A model generated the notes under the pieces. That model saw only the letters and a program-made list of their open reading frames with translations. It was not told where the DNA came from and ran no database searches. From Nephromyces sp. MM_2019 (taxonomy: Eukaryota > Apicomplexa > Aconoidasida > Nephromycida), in the NCBI GenBank assembly GCA_015657535.1, contig JADHZB010000759.1, positions 62,001 through 126,000 on the forward strand: 64,000 bases of DNA, read 5' to 3'. The position numbers were made by a program, and so were the translations under genes. Positions 52,314-64,000 of this stretch are shown here, one piece after another (position 1 is the stretch's first letter; each line of letters begins with the position of its first letter).

Positions 52314-55300
52314 TCACAGCAGTACTTTGCGATATATGCAACAATAAAAAATAAAACTGATCAGCAGCAAGATCCCACCACCATATGACGCCTTCCTCTG
52401 AAGCCAAACACGGAATTAACATCACGAGAAATAACAGGAGCACTTAAGAGCACTACAGAATTGAGAGTACCACATGCTTATGAAAGCGTCACGAAGACAT
52501 CAATAACCCAGGAAAAAACTTTGCAAAGTACAATAGCTGGCAAGATTGAACATTAAAATGCTCAAAAATATGCCCAGGACAAGTCAGGTTACGTCATTGC
52601 AACACTTTCATTGTGGAAATGAACGAACTCGTAGCAACATCTTAACAGGCACTCTCATTATCAAGTCAATTTTATCAAAAAAATTGTCCATGAGCATGCA
52701 TATTTACCATCATGGCAACAAAACGCGCCTTCTTTGTCCGTTTCAGCTCATCAATAGCATCATCTGATTAAGAAAGAGAACATTCATGTCATTGGAAAAG
52801 AATTTACAAAGTAAATAGGAAATCACTCATGTTAAATCATGATAATATTTCCAGCAGACGATGGGTAAAGATCTAGTAATGCACAAGCTGCAAAATTATA
52901 TGAGCTTGAATCACATTCCACTTCGTTTCCACAGCAAGTAGCATATATATAATTAGCAATGTAACCATTTCTGGGGAAAAACAACACGCACAAATCCATA
53001 AAACCACACAAACACACAAAATATCTGCGAGAAACATTTGAAGACTACATATGTGCCGGAGCAATTCAACCTTGCACAGTCGAGTCCGCATTTTCGAAAA
53101 TTTTTTTTCATGATAAAGCATTTACAATTGTGTCTTTCGCGTAGTTTTGAGGCGCTTTGGACGTCGACACCGGGTACCAAACAGAAAAATGTCGGCAAAA
53201 GTAATCTAAAGCTTTGAAGAAAATATAGCAAGTTTTACTCTAGCAATAGTACGTACCAACTTCTGTCGATAACCTTCACAATCCAAAAAATAAAAATGCA
53301 GTATAAAATCCTGGCACGCCTCTTCAACGCATTCTAATGATCTTACCACTTGCAACACATTAAAATGAATAACGGACATCACAACTAAATTACCAGAAAT
53401 TACTATTTAATATTAACGGATTCAGTTACTACTTTTTCTGTATTGGTAATTAAACTTTTTTACGATTCCAACTTACAGGTCTCTAAAATATTGGCCCAAT
53501 AATATTCATGTACAAAGCAATGGCGTGAATAAGAGGATGAAAAATAAGAATTTCTCCATCATACCTGAAAAAAGCTTCGTCTGGGTAACCGCAAGTTCGA
53601 TATCATCCAAGGAAGCCTCTTGCTCACCGACTATGATTGCCAATTCATTGAAAATTTGATTCAGTTCTAATACGCCTGCACGTGGTGGGACAGCATCAAA
53701 AATTTATCGCACTGCATACGATAGGAAGAAAAAAACCGTGCGAAAAAAGGAATCTCAGAATGCTATCAAGCTGGAAACAAATACAGGAATTCAAAAACTA
53801 ATAAAAAAGCATTTTCCGGTTGATGATTCTTAAAAAACTAACCGGCTTCCAGTTTTTTAATGTCAGTCCACTTGTTCCGAATATCATCCATAACAACGTT
53901 AAGATCGTCAACTCCCTGAGTATAAAAAGAAACTCGGATGATATCAAAATAGGTAGAAACACGAGCATAAAACTCAGACAAAAAAGAGGATTCCAACATG
54001 TTCCAAATAGATCCATACCAGGTGGTAAAAATAATGGTAAAAGGGGTAAATATGTGTTTCACTTTAGTTAGAAAAAGCAGCTTGTTACTGCAAGGTTAAC
54101 ACAAGAAAAATCATGTAAATAAACTAAAAATGGAGCAACTGAAAAAAAGGCCATTGCAAAGAGACCCAATTAAAGCGAAGCATAAAATAACGACAATTAT
54201 TTCAAAGGATACACACCAGATTTTCATTAGGTTGAAAATAACCTAGTAATCAAACAGTGCAAATAGTATATTTTTTCACTGTAAAGAGTAATACAACGTC
54301 ACAACATACTGTAAATTCAAGCAGCCTAAACCCAAATACCTGAGACAAACTTGTAGGCAAAAAAGTTTTATCAATCTTATAAAAAAGCAAACAAAATTGA
54401 CAGCCTACAACCAAAAAAGGCTGAGTGACATACATCGCCAAAATAGAACTTGATTAAATCTCCTGACGACTTATGACCTGCCTCCATTATCGATGAGACA
54501 TCAGCACTCGTAGCATTTGGATAAACTGAAGACACAGCATCAATTGGTGGCATTTGAAAAAAAAAGGTCAGCACAAGGTGGGGGGGGTGGCAGTCTAACA
54601 TAGGCAACCATTTCTAACACAATTTGTTAGTTTACTGCAGTGGTTTACTCCTTAAAAAAGTACAGGAAATAAGTGGCACTCTGCTGAAAAGAATGGAGAT
54701 TACGTATTGAATTATACCCAAAAAAAACTATATTCACCGATGCATTGAATAAACTAGCTGGTAAGCTATAATACAAGCAACATAACCAACACCAATGTAT
54801 CAAAGGCTTTAAGCACAGATGGCGACAGACTTGAAGAGGGAGTAAAAAAAGTTAAAGCCCCAAATTTCACTCCTTATAAAAACCCAAGTCATTTTCTTAT
54901 CAACATGCGCCGAAACTTTCACATTGGGAGGTTTAAATCAAACCTATTTCGCATGTGGAAGTCTAATATAATTATGCAATAAGGCACCTTGTAATTCTGT
55001 GCAGGATATTTAATGCAGCGACCAAATAAAGCATAGAGACTTCATCTAGATCCATAAAAAAAGATGCATTTTGACAAAATTTCGGGTGCAAGATAGCTTG
55101 AATTCCCCCAAAAAAAGCTTAAAGAGACTTTACAAAGAAACCACCATAAGAATAGCACATGAGTTCAAACACACAAATAATTTAGGTAATAAAATTTTCC
55201 TAAGATGACCAAAATAAGCTTAAGAATCAGTGCTTTCACACAGAAATTTACCAAAATCAACAAAAAATCTAGTCCATAGAATAAAAAATTGAAGAAAATA

Positions 55301-58300
55301 ATTAAAGAGGTACACAAGAAATAAAATATTATCTTATAAGCGGAGCTTGAAAAGAAACACTCATTTCTTTTAGACGCACTAAAAATAGTAAATGAAATCA
55401 TAAAATTTCCTATACTTGAGCTATATGCGCGAAACACAGCTTATTCCAACAGCTTTGCAAAAAAAAACATCTTTACTCAACTTTATGATATCACAGCAGC
55501 ATTCTAAGAAAGTAATGCACTAAATATCAAGAAAAAACTCTCAAAACCTCCATGAAAATTATGAAAAATAAATTTACTCTCGTCAACTGTTTTTATGAGT
55601 TTTAAACGCAGCTCATGCTACAATTCTGGAGACTGTTCTCCAAATAACGCCAAGTTACAGATGCTGACAGCTACAGAATATGTTCAGCGAAAAAAACACA
55701 CAAAAAAATAATGCAAACCTATTTTCAGCTGACGAAGGACTTTTTCGCTTATCTCCTGCTTGTGCTCAGCCTGTACAAGTCGATATTCTTGAACACAAGC
55801 CCGAAACTTGCGAAGAAGAGTAAGCTCTATATTCTTGCGACTTCTCCAGGTAGAAGAATTCTTGTAGCCAGCAGGAAATCTGTCGTTGTCATTTCTCATG
55901 GAATCCAAGGCATACCGCAGCTTAGTTATAAGCAGGGTGTTGTCTTCAAAGGTTTCATGCAATTTCTGAAACAACTCTGTCAGCAAGAAAAAGGCAAAGG
56001 AAGCAGCAAACGTATGCAAGAAGATATCTCAGAAAGATACTAGTGATAAACAGCAGAACTATGCAACATTTGATTTTCCTTGGTCCTTTTAGCATCGAAT
56101 AAAGAAAAAAACCCAGCAAAATTATAATTTCTACCCAACGAATACAAAGATACAACACATTTATGATTCATGAAGACATACATATTATCATCGCATAACT
56201 TAATGGAGACGTGGCACGCTAAGGCCTTTAATGCCAAAACGGAGCCAAGGATACATTAAAGTGGCGAATTATTAATAGCTAAAGGGGGTTTCAAACATTA
56301 AGCTCCATTAAAGAACGCAGACAATTACAACTGACATCCAACAATATACCAGAATTTAAGAAAAATTGAGTATTTTATGCAACGAAGATATGAAAAATAT
56401 AGGACCTCTTTCTGCTAAACGCATCATATTTTCTATTATACTCATTTTATCACCGTAATACGTAGTCTTTGTATTCTTTCTTTAATTCTATGATGATATC
56501 ACTTGTTTCCGCCCAAATAAAATACTATAAACTATGCAAAACTACCCATCTACAATGTACATACACGATCAAAAAGCTGAAACGAAAACCTCCAACTCAC
56601 ATTACGAAAGATTAATGGACAAGAGCATTCAAAAAATGACTCCAGAACTTTAACAAATATTAGACACAGCTTTCGCGCCTAGTTCTACATGATCTACTCT
56701 ATTACACTTCGCATACATACATTTCCAATCTAACTCAAGGTATTACCTTTGTGCACACACACAAAGCCTGCTCAACTCGTGTGTTTCTACTTCAAAGTAC
56801 GCAATAGATATTTTCGAGCAGTTTCATAACAAGAAAAGCTAATAAAAAGTCAAATAAAACATCTAGTCAGTAAAAAAACCCTGCTTGAAGCTATAAGGAC
56901 TCGCAGACATCAATTCAATATGAAAGAATTGCCCTATAAAAATAGGATAAGCCATACGCCACGTTCAACCACTTTTTTTTCGCACACAAGAGAAAAAACT
57001 TCTGATATAAGGAATTTATTTTATTCATAAAATGCAATATTTTATATTTGTATAATTGAATAATATACATATATTTTTTTTGATTACATGAAAATGATCC
57101 TATATGTATGGAGTGAGGAACATGCAGCAAAAACTATTATTAGTGAAAAGTAGAAACTTACAAACGTAAAACCACCGTAAAGCAATCAAAAATAAAAAAT
57201 TCTAAATTGAAACACGAGAAACGACGGAATATGCAAAGATATACCTTTCTCCTTCTCTGGAGAAGCCGTATGAAACGCAGCATATTTCAAATACTTTATG
57301 CGATCTGTGTTTTCTGCTGCGGCCCGTGAGGCAAGCTGAATAACGTTGACCTTTTGCAAGAAAGCACCGAAGTTGGCATGTCCATGACATGCTTGAAGCT
57401 CAGCCTGAGATAAGCAAATGGAGGAGAGATAGTAATTTTCATTGCAGCACCATTTAGATGAAGAAAAAAGTCATCTGCAAACATGGCCAATGCTCATTAT
57501 TATACGGAAATCACGGGCTGTATTATCTGAATCTTTTACATCTTTCAAAGACTATGCAGCTCATAAAATAGGAATTATAGAGGACCCAAAAGTGGAGCAA
57601 AGTGAAATAAAACTAATCCGAATAACCAGTGCGTAAAATGGCAAATTCCTGAGGTTTCACGATTTAAGGAAATAGAAAAACTTTACATGCCTAGGATAAT
57701 ACTTTGAAAACATCCGTGGTACTTCAAACAAGTTTAAAGATGCAAAGAATTCGTACCACTATATAAACTAATCAGGAAAAAAAACATGGAAAAAAGTACG
57801 GTAAACTCATACGAACTTAAAGTGCCCGAAGCTGGATGAGATTTCTGCTTCTAAAGCTATATATTGACCATATGAATCTGTAGTACTAAATTTAGTCCAC
57901 TGAAGATGGGATACAAAACATTATATATCCATATATTTATCGGATGACTAAAGAATGGGACTACAACGTCCAATTCAGCTTCAAAGCAATTAAAATGTCC
58001 AAAAACTTTTCATTAAAGAACTGACACAAAATTGCTACTTCTGCCATGAATTAAAGTATTCAAATGTGGCACACCAGAAATAGAAAATGCCTGAATTACT
58101 AAGTGCCAGAGTAAAAAGGCGCAACATGTCAAAAACTGCCTTGACATTTCTTTTAGATGACTGTAAAATCTTCAATAAAAAAAGGGGCTACGAGTCCTTC
58201 TGTTAATCATTATGAAAGAATAGCATGTAGCTGTACACAAGATGCAGAGAAGGGAAATAAAAAAAGAGTCCCAACAAAGCATAAGCCCTAGAGAAAGTCA

Positions 58301-59255
58301 CTAAATCTAGTTTAGCAGCATCTCTATTAAGAACAAAATATACATACAGAAAAGATTCAACTTAAAAAGAATATTCGCGGCCACTTAAAGATACAAAATA
58401 GGGGTTTAAATGAGTGATACATGATGCCGCAAAAAGATTGCAGGAAGTAAGATAACCGATTATCAATTTTTAGGCACAAGATCTCTAAAGAGTGATAAGA
58501 AAATTACCAAAGAAAATGTAAATCATGTCTAGATATTAAAATACACAGGCTATTTAAAAAAAAATCGCAACTTCAAGAGGAACACATAGTGCGGCACATA
58601 AATATTCAGCCTAAGAATTCATAAAATATTTTGTTTCAACCGTGAAACCCTTTTCTGCTCGTATGCTCTAATCTTCTCACTCTAACTGTGACAAAGGCAG
58701 AAATCATTTCAAGAGTTACATATAGCAGCAAAAAAAAATTCACATACTGCTAAATGAACGTAAGTCTAAAGTCAATTCCCACCAGAAAACAAAGGTCGTA
58801 AACCATAATAAAAGACTCATTTACGAAGAGAAAAGTATACAAAATTGAATGACATCGACATTAAGCAGCTTCACACATTACTCAATAAAAAGACAACGTA
58901 CCTCTCCACTCTCTGAAAATTTGGACCCTCCATCGTTTCCACTGAAATGATCTAGAAACTTTGGTGTCGAAGAACCCAAGTCATTTACTGAAGCATCAAA
59001 GTGTGATGAACTTTGAATTCGTTGATTTGAGTGGCGATATATTGAATGAGGGGCTACATCTACCCCACTAACGGCACTGGAGCTACCACTTAAAAGGGAG
59101 CACACAACTACGCCATCTTCTTCTCGTTCGTAAACATGCTGAAAACGCGGAGAACTCCTCGCCGAAGTGGATGCGGTAGCGCAACCATTAGAAACACAAC
59201 TTTCATCGCAAGCTGTAGCAGTGAAATTTTGTAGTTCGCCCAGACGATCCTTCAT
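52314..59255 (-). CDS. Plasma-membrane-type Qa-SNARE (syntaxin-1/SYP1-like)
   Basis: Eight exons on the minus strand: 59255-58902, 57404-57245, 55976-55719, 54525-54434, 53915-53843, 53675-53565, 53333-53257 and 52397-52314. Phases 0, 1, 1, 0, 1, 1, 0 agree and give 402 residues. It mediates fusion of secretory vesicles with the plasma membrane. The start MKDRLGELQNF matches the family's MKDR start. A serine-rich insert fills the rest of exon 1 (about 105 residues; syntaxins are usually about 300 in total). The Habc bundle spans exons 2-4: FLQKVNVIQLASRAAAENTDRI, then LITKLRYALDSM and LLRKFRACVQEYRLVQAEHKQE. VYPNATSADVSSIMEAG is the linker motif. The SNARE motif spans exons 5-7: GVLELNQIFNELAIIVGEQEA with zero-layer Q331, then LDDIELAV. 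The anchor is GGGILLLISFIFYCCIY near the C-terminus. Exon 7 (the SNARE second half, CVEEACQDF) was chosen by phase, splice sites and heptad spacing and is the weakest join; another acceptor would lengthen it. Introns of 1-1.8 kb occur between exons. Confidence 0.85.
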
Positions 59256-60470
59256 GTTTGCGAGTGAACGGAATACATAATCTGAGGGATATAAGCAGGT
59301 TAGCAAATATAACAGAAGCATATAGAATCAACCCCAAAGTATCAGTCATTCCATATATTAAAATATTTTCCGTTTATTTCGGCAAAAAAACAAGGCTAGA
59401 TTATAAAAAGAAAGAGAAAATTAACCGAAGATTCAACAGGCAGCAGTGACGAAGTAGAATACGATAGGCAATGCAGCACAAGTGGGATTCAAGACAGATT
59501 TATCTCGAGGGGAGGCATTTACAGCACAATTTATGGCTGCGTGTCCACATGGTCATTAAAAGTGATACAAAAATGAACCTGCGGCAGCATGAAAAGTTGT
59601 AAATATATAACTATTGAAAGCGCTTGTTATAATTCACGGTCGCGTACACGAACACGGCCGTAAAAAAATGGTAATTGTAAGGTCGATACCGAAATACTGG
59701 GACATCTTCCTTCTACAAAAAAAAGACAAACAAGTTCCGCTTACTAAAGAAGAATTGCCAAAAACAGCGAAGGATACAATATTTGAATCTAACAAATAGC
59801 CCAAATATGTTTCAAAAAAGAGATATTGTCTAGCGCGTGCAGCTACTAGGGTGTTAACACAAGCTTGTACAAGTCTATTACAATTGTAGAGGATGCAAGC
59901 TTATGTGAACTGCATTCATGACACAAACTCAAGCTCTTCGTACGAAATGAAACAGAAAAATAATACGGCATCTCGGAAGACAAGCCAAGGAGAAGCATAT
60001 GCCCAGCGGACCCAAGGCGAAAGAATACACCTTTGAATAAGTTGCGCAAAATCACCCTGAATTCGCTATAGCCTCCTAAAAAACCATATACCAACCAAAA
60101 GTCACTTCACGAATCCTATATGCTAGTATTTATCGTCAGGGATCGCAAGCACAATCAGCAAGAAACACCGAAAACGGACGGAGAACCGGCAATAAAACTT
60201 ACCAATTCGCAGTCCTACGGTAGGTTAACAAGGTTATCACCCGCCAGAATAACATTAGCGCACTTTTAAGCGCTGAGATTAGTCATATATCACAGCAATA
60301 ATAGCATGACATATATTCATAATACCTTGCCGGTGTAGTGTTGCAGGGAGTTTCTATTCCCTACATGTTCAGCTTTTCATGTTACGAAATGCCAAGCTCA
60401 TAGCAGTAAGCCCTGGCTAAAGACGATTAGAGTAGGCAGACCACCACCTTCTCAAATAGAATTACCCACT

Positions 60471-60595
60471 GCCTGTTACCGCGATTATGCGGATGACAGG
60501 CGAAGGCAAGGGTTCAGTGCAGCCTGCCACACACGGCGTAAATGTGGGCAGTCCTGAAAGTCACGGAAAAACGGGTGACAGATGTGGCGTCACCC
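60471..60595. other. GC-rich patch with two stable hairpins; possible structured RNA
   Basis: Hairpin 1: GCCTGT (60471-60476) pairs with ACAGGC (60496-60501); inside it CCGC (60479-60482) pairs with GCGG (60489-60492) around the loop GATTAT, with a small internal loop between the two stems. Hairpin 2: GGGTGAC (60573-60579) pairs perfectly with GTCACCC (60589-60595). In addition ACTGCC (60468-60473) is complementary to GGCAGT (60547-60552), which could close a multibranch fold as an alternative to hairpin 1. The patch is clearly richer in GC than its flanks and has no convincing open frame. I cannot match it to a known RNA family. Confidence 0.35.
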
Positions 60596-61036
60596 AGCCC
60601 GACATGGTAACTGATTAACGTATTTGTCGGTAATTTGTACTGCGGACGAATCGATTAGTAGCCTCGATAATTATAGCATACAATATGCTGTTTTAACTCC
60701 TGAGCAACACGAAATTCCTAGGTGGCTCGTAGGTAGGGTTTCAGGTAAGCATAAACGAGAATGCTCAAGGAAATTCACAACTTGTTACCGCTTGGTAAAG
60801 GGAGCAAGCCTTCGTGATAAGCACGTATAAACTAGCATTGGGTTACATGGAAGGGAGCTTACAAAGGTACTCACCAGCGTGGTGTACATGACGATACAGT
60901 TATGCGAAAATAAATGGTAAAAAAAGGGGTAAGGTATGTTTTGCTCCTTTGCTAGGCCGAATGGGCCATACGTATATGGTCGTCCCCACTGCATCAGGTA
61001 AAGATAAAGGGAGGTTTTTCTCTTTTTTTTCCAAAG

Positions 61037-61270
61037 TTAGTCTTCAGCAATCTCAGCTAATTCAGCATCTATGCGAAAACTGAGGCACTCAGATTGCATT
61101 TTCATGTATTTTGTAGCGAAAAACACATTAAACGCTGGACGAAAGAATCTAATCATTGTAAGACCTGTACATTTACTTATATGCTCATGCCAATTTGGTG
61201 TCGCAATGTAGTTGATTAGAAATTGGCAAGATTTGCTGTTAAAGCGGATAAACACACTTCCTGAACCCAT
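61037..61270 (-). CDS. Possible small gene or last exon, unrecognised
   Basis: A 77-codon minus-strand frame from ATG to TAA. Composition is protein-like: GSVFIRFNSKSCQFLI, NWHEHISKCTGLTMIRFF, and an acidic end AELAEIAED. A stop lies directly before the ATG in the same frame, so either the ATG starts a small protein or an acceptor (GGTTCAG near 61259) starts a terminal exon whose upstream exons lie to the right. I found no upstream exon that joins well. Family not recognised. Confidence 0.3.
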   Translation of the reverse strand: MGSGSVFIRFNSKSCQFLINYIATPNWHEHISKCTGLTMIRFFRPAFNVFFATKYMKMQSECLSFRIDAELAEIAED

Positions 61271-63358
61271 TTAAATGTTCTCTTCGGCTGAGCAGTGGAC
61301 CTTAACGACGGCAAACATTCTTTTAAAATGCATATTCGACGAGAAAAGTAGTTGTGCTACAGCTGGGTCTACGCGCTTTGTCAAAAATAATGCAAAGCAA
61401 GAGGTTCTCCCAACAAGGAACTTTCTGGGTATTTTTGAAAATTACGATAATATATACGAAAAATTGATAATAAAGTGTTGTCTTACTAGCGCGCTGAGAA
61501 AAATTAAGCTACTTCCACAGAAATTTTTTCTTGATTGCGGTTGCTAATTTCTAGCTAAAAATAATGTCTTGAAGCGTTAGGTGTAGTATAGTTTTTGTAC
61601 AATTAGTCCATGAGGCTTCCTCGTGCGAAATATTTTGCTGCTAAGTGAGCTGCAGTAATAGCCACGCATTGTAATCGAATTATCGGATGACAGAAAAGCA
61701 TATAATCCTAAAAATAATATAGACTGAAGAATTAATGGGCAATATCACTTTTTTTGTACGCTTTTCTACGACCTACGATAATTTAAAGCTTTCTTCAGAC
61801 TCTACTATCTAAAAGTGGAAGGGCGATAAACCTGAGGCTGGAGAAGTTTGATGTATACTTTCTGAAAATAGCACCATGAAAGCGACACATAGTATTCCAC
61901 TGGATTTTACAAAATTTTAAGTTTGTAGTGGTAAAATTTTCTCTGTTTGCTTGATCTTTTAATTGATTGTAAAATTTTAAGTACCTCCAGTAGTTAATTT
62001 TCTTAGAGGATGCTGTTATCTGATGCAATTAGGTTATTACTACAAAAGAAACGAAGGAATTGAGGTCAGCAACAAAAGACGATACCAGGATTTCTTTTAT
62101 AGTAATAATCTCATTGTAGCATATTATGTAGTGTTTTGCAAGATAATTTCCTGCTGTGCATATGCATGCTATTGAGATATCCCATGGATAGGAAATTTTT
62201 TGAGCTACCTAATGTTGTTTATGACAGACCACATGCCCGTTGTATAGATGTTATTTTTTCAGACTCGTCCAGGATAGCTTTTCGTTAAAAAAAAATAGTA
62301 GTAACCCACTAGGCGATTCCCCTTAAATTTAAGCACATTTTTTCGGTTTGCTGGAGCTTCTGATGGGCCACCTGCGCCCGTGGGTCATTTTTCCCGAGGT
62401 ATCGCGCAATTTATCTAATAAAAAAAAGTATTCGGCACATGTGGCCAGCTATAAAATTACATCACGGGATGCTTGGTGAGCACGAGAACCTAAGTAACTG
62501 TCAGAGAGAATTTTCTACCTTAGGGCTTCTGAATCTTAGTGGGGCTGCAAGTTTTCCAAGATCCTCGGTATAAAACGTGTTACGCTTTAAACGCAAGCCG
62601 TAGCTCTATTGTAGATAGTATAATTTCATAGTGGGTACGTAGCCATGCCAATATACAATGAAGAGACAACTAGATCATTCACTCTATAACTGTTAAAGCA
62701 GTGGTTTATGACAGCCTAGCAAGGAATAGTCTTCTCTAAAATGGCTCACTAGTATTTTTTCCTGGTGTACCGGTGGGCCTATTCAATGCCTAGGTAAAGA
62801 GAAGGTAGGATGAGGGGGTCGTTCATCACCGTGTCTAAGCCCACAAGTGCTGCGGATAAACTTCGCTGCGCTACATGACGGTATGTTCTTTCAAAAATCG
62901 GTCATTTGGCCCGCTGAGGCTGAATTCGGTAAAAATTTACCAGCGATGATTGATGAGAGCACATCCTTTTGGCTTTTCTCCCATTTGTAACACTTCGCTG
63001 AAGCCCTTGGCACCAACTCTGACGCGGTTATGATGCTGCGACACCCGTAAGAAGCGTCCCACGTCCGAATTCTTAGGGTTCTTGATAATTTGACCGATAA
63101 AGGGCCGGCCGTGTGTTGCGCATCATACTGACTTGTCAACAAATGAGTAGGGCGGTCTGAGTAGTCGTGGCGCTTACCAGCGAAAACTGCATTAATCACA
63201 TGAACTCTACAAATGATTGGAACTTTGGATAATATGCCTGATAACACATAATCCCCTTATTTTAGCAAAATCTTCAACTAGGTGCTGTTGCTTTTCGTAG
63301 GATAGCATCTTGATACCAATATCTTCCTGCACTCCAAAGATTCTCATTTTGAAGCCAA

Positions 63359-64000
63359 ATGTCTAGCAAGCATATTTCGATTTTTTTCGGTCAGCTAGAT
63401 GGTACGGTACCCTCCTTAATACTGCAGCGGATACAGCAGGATCCTACCGCAGGATTGACATCGTCCGACGTTGAAGAGCTACGTAAAATTTATGGATGGA
63501 ACGAAGTATTAGAAAAAAAGGTATGCTACGCTCTTGTGTCATAATATAAATCGCTTTGTCTGAGATACGAAGCATCAATTATTTACGAAGTTTCCCGCAT
63601 TTTTTGCCGAATTCTATGAAATATCGTGAGATAACCTTATCTTGCTAGTATGCTGTACTTATCGTCCCATTCATTCTACGTCTAGGTTCCAGAATGGATA
63701 AAAATATTCATGCGTTATACTCGGCTGGTGCCTGTGGTTCTCATAGTCGCAGCATTGTTTAGTGTTCTCGTCGTGGATAGCAGTAATAATCGCGATTGGG
63801 TCAGTTTCGGTTTTTTAATTTTTTTATTAAACCTCACTGTTTGGGTCGATTATCTCGGTGAAAGAGGCAGCAAAAATGCCATCAAAGCAGTTGAAGCCCT
63901 TTCGGCTCCAATTTGTCGTTGTAAAAGAGATAATGTCTCGCAAGACTTACAGACGAGGGATTTATTGCCGGGAGATATAGTGGCGTTGCGAGCTGGCGTA
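63359..64000 (+). CDS. P3-type (H+-ATPase-like) P-type ATPase, 3' part outside window
   Basis: Two exons are visible: 63359-63520 and 63686 to the window edge, phase 0, 159 residues so far. P3A ATPases are plasma-membrane proton pumps that energise secondary transport. Residues about 30-54 are the cation-transporter N-terminal motif (GLTSSDVEELRKIYGWNEV, then LEKK). The next exon gives TM1 (LVPVVLIVAALFSVLVV) and TM2 (WVSFGFLIFLLNLTVWV), then the start of the actuator domain with KNAIKAVEALSAP and the typical LLPGDIVALRAGV. The order, short N-terminus and KAVEALSAP block resemble P3A pumps (fungal, plant and protist PMA) rather than P2 calcium or sodium pumps, but the DKTGT phosphorylation site and TM5-6 that would prove ion specificity lie beyond the edge. 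The start is firm: an in-frame TGA lies three codons upstream of the ATG. The intron is GTATGC to CTAG, 165 bases. Confidence 0.88.

Larger units (their letters stand above)
59256..63358. other. Divergent intergenic region syntaxin / P3-ATPase
   Basis: About 4.1 kb between divergent starts, expected to hold both promoters. It includes a locally GC-rich patch with two strong hairpins at 60471-60595 and an unrecognised minus-strand frame at 61037-61270, both listed separately. A plus-strand frame at 61275-61547 (90 codons) begins almost back-to-back with the latter and has no motif. The rest shows nothing I can name. Confidence 0.45.

Noticed and set aside
53140..53225. Alternative exon 7 for the syntaxin-1-like gene (reading after CTTTAG)
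   Set aside because: It fits phase, but its residues show no SNARE heptad pattern; the block at 53333-53257 fits better.

Overview
This is a nuclear DNA window from an intron-rich, moderately AT-rich eukaryote. All the recognisable genes are split by GT-AG introns of about 150 to 2,900 bases, and nothing bacterial or organellar is visible. I cannot name the lineage: there is no rRNA, tRNA or other diagnostic marker. A centromeric histone, GPI transamidase, Rag GTPase, two syntaxins and a P3-type ATPase point to a free-standing, probably single-celled, eukaryotic genome. The gene models below were assembled by joining exons by hand, requiring splice consensus, matching intron phase and protein-family similarity at the same time.

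Layout, left to right. (1) 1-2,151 (+): 3' part of an AMMECR1-domain gene, cut by the left edge. (2) 2,152-14,023: a 12 kb stretch without a convincing gene. (3) 14,024-18,454 (-): a five-exon SURF6/Rrp14 ribosome-biogenesis gene. (4) 20,906-27,011 (+): a complete eight-exon RagA/Gtr1-type GTPase. (5) 30,117-32,323 (-): a five-exon centromeric histone H3 (CENH3/CENP-A). (6) 36,411-42,166 (+): a six-exon PIG-S (GPI transamidase subunit), enlarged by insertions. (7) 44,428-46,195 (-): a syntaxin-18/Ufe1-type Qa-SNARE. (8) 52,314-59,255 (-): an eight-exon plasma-membrane-type (syntaxin-1-like) Qa-SNARE. (9) 63,359-64,000 (+): 5' end of a P3-type (proton-pump-like) P-type ATPase, cut by the right edge.

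The genes are not an operon or a functional cluster; they are ordinary housekeeping functions: nucleolar rRNA processing, nutrient signalling at the lysosome or vacuole, centromere identity, GPI anchoring in the ER, ER and plasma-membrane fusion, and plasma-membrane ion transport. The only thematic neighbours are the two Qa-SNARE genes, tandem on the minus strand 6 kb apart. Introns are T-rich on the coding strand, so the plus strand looks T-rich under plus genes and A-rich under minus genes; this skew is itself a guide to transcription direction. I found no mobile element, CRISPR array, tRNA or rRNA. The least explained parts are the large intergenic stretches, a paired-hairpin GC-rich patch near 60.5 kb, and several orphan exon-like open frames.
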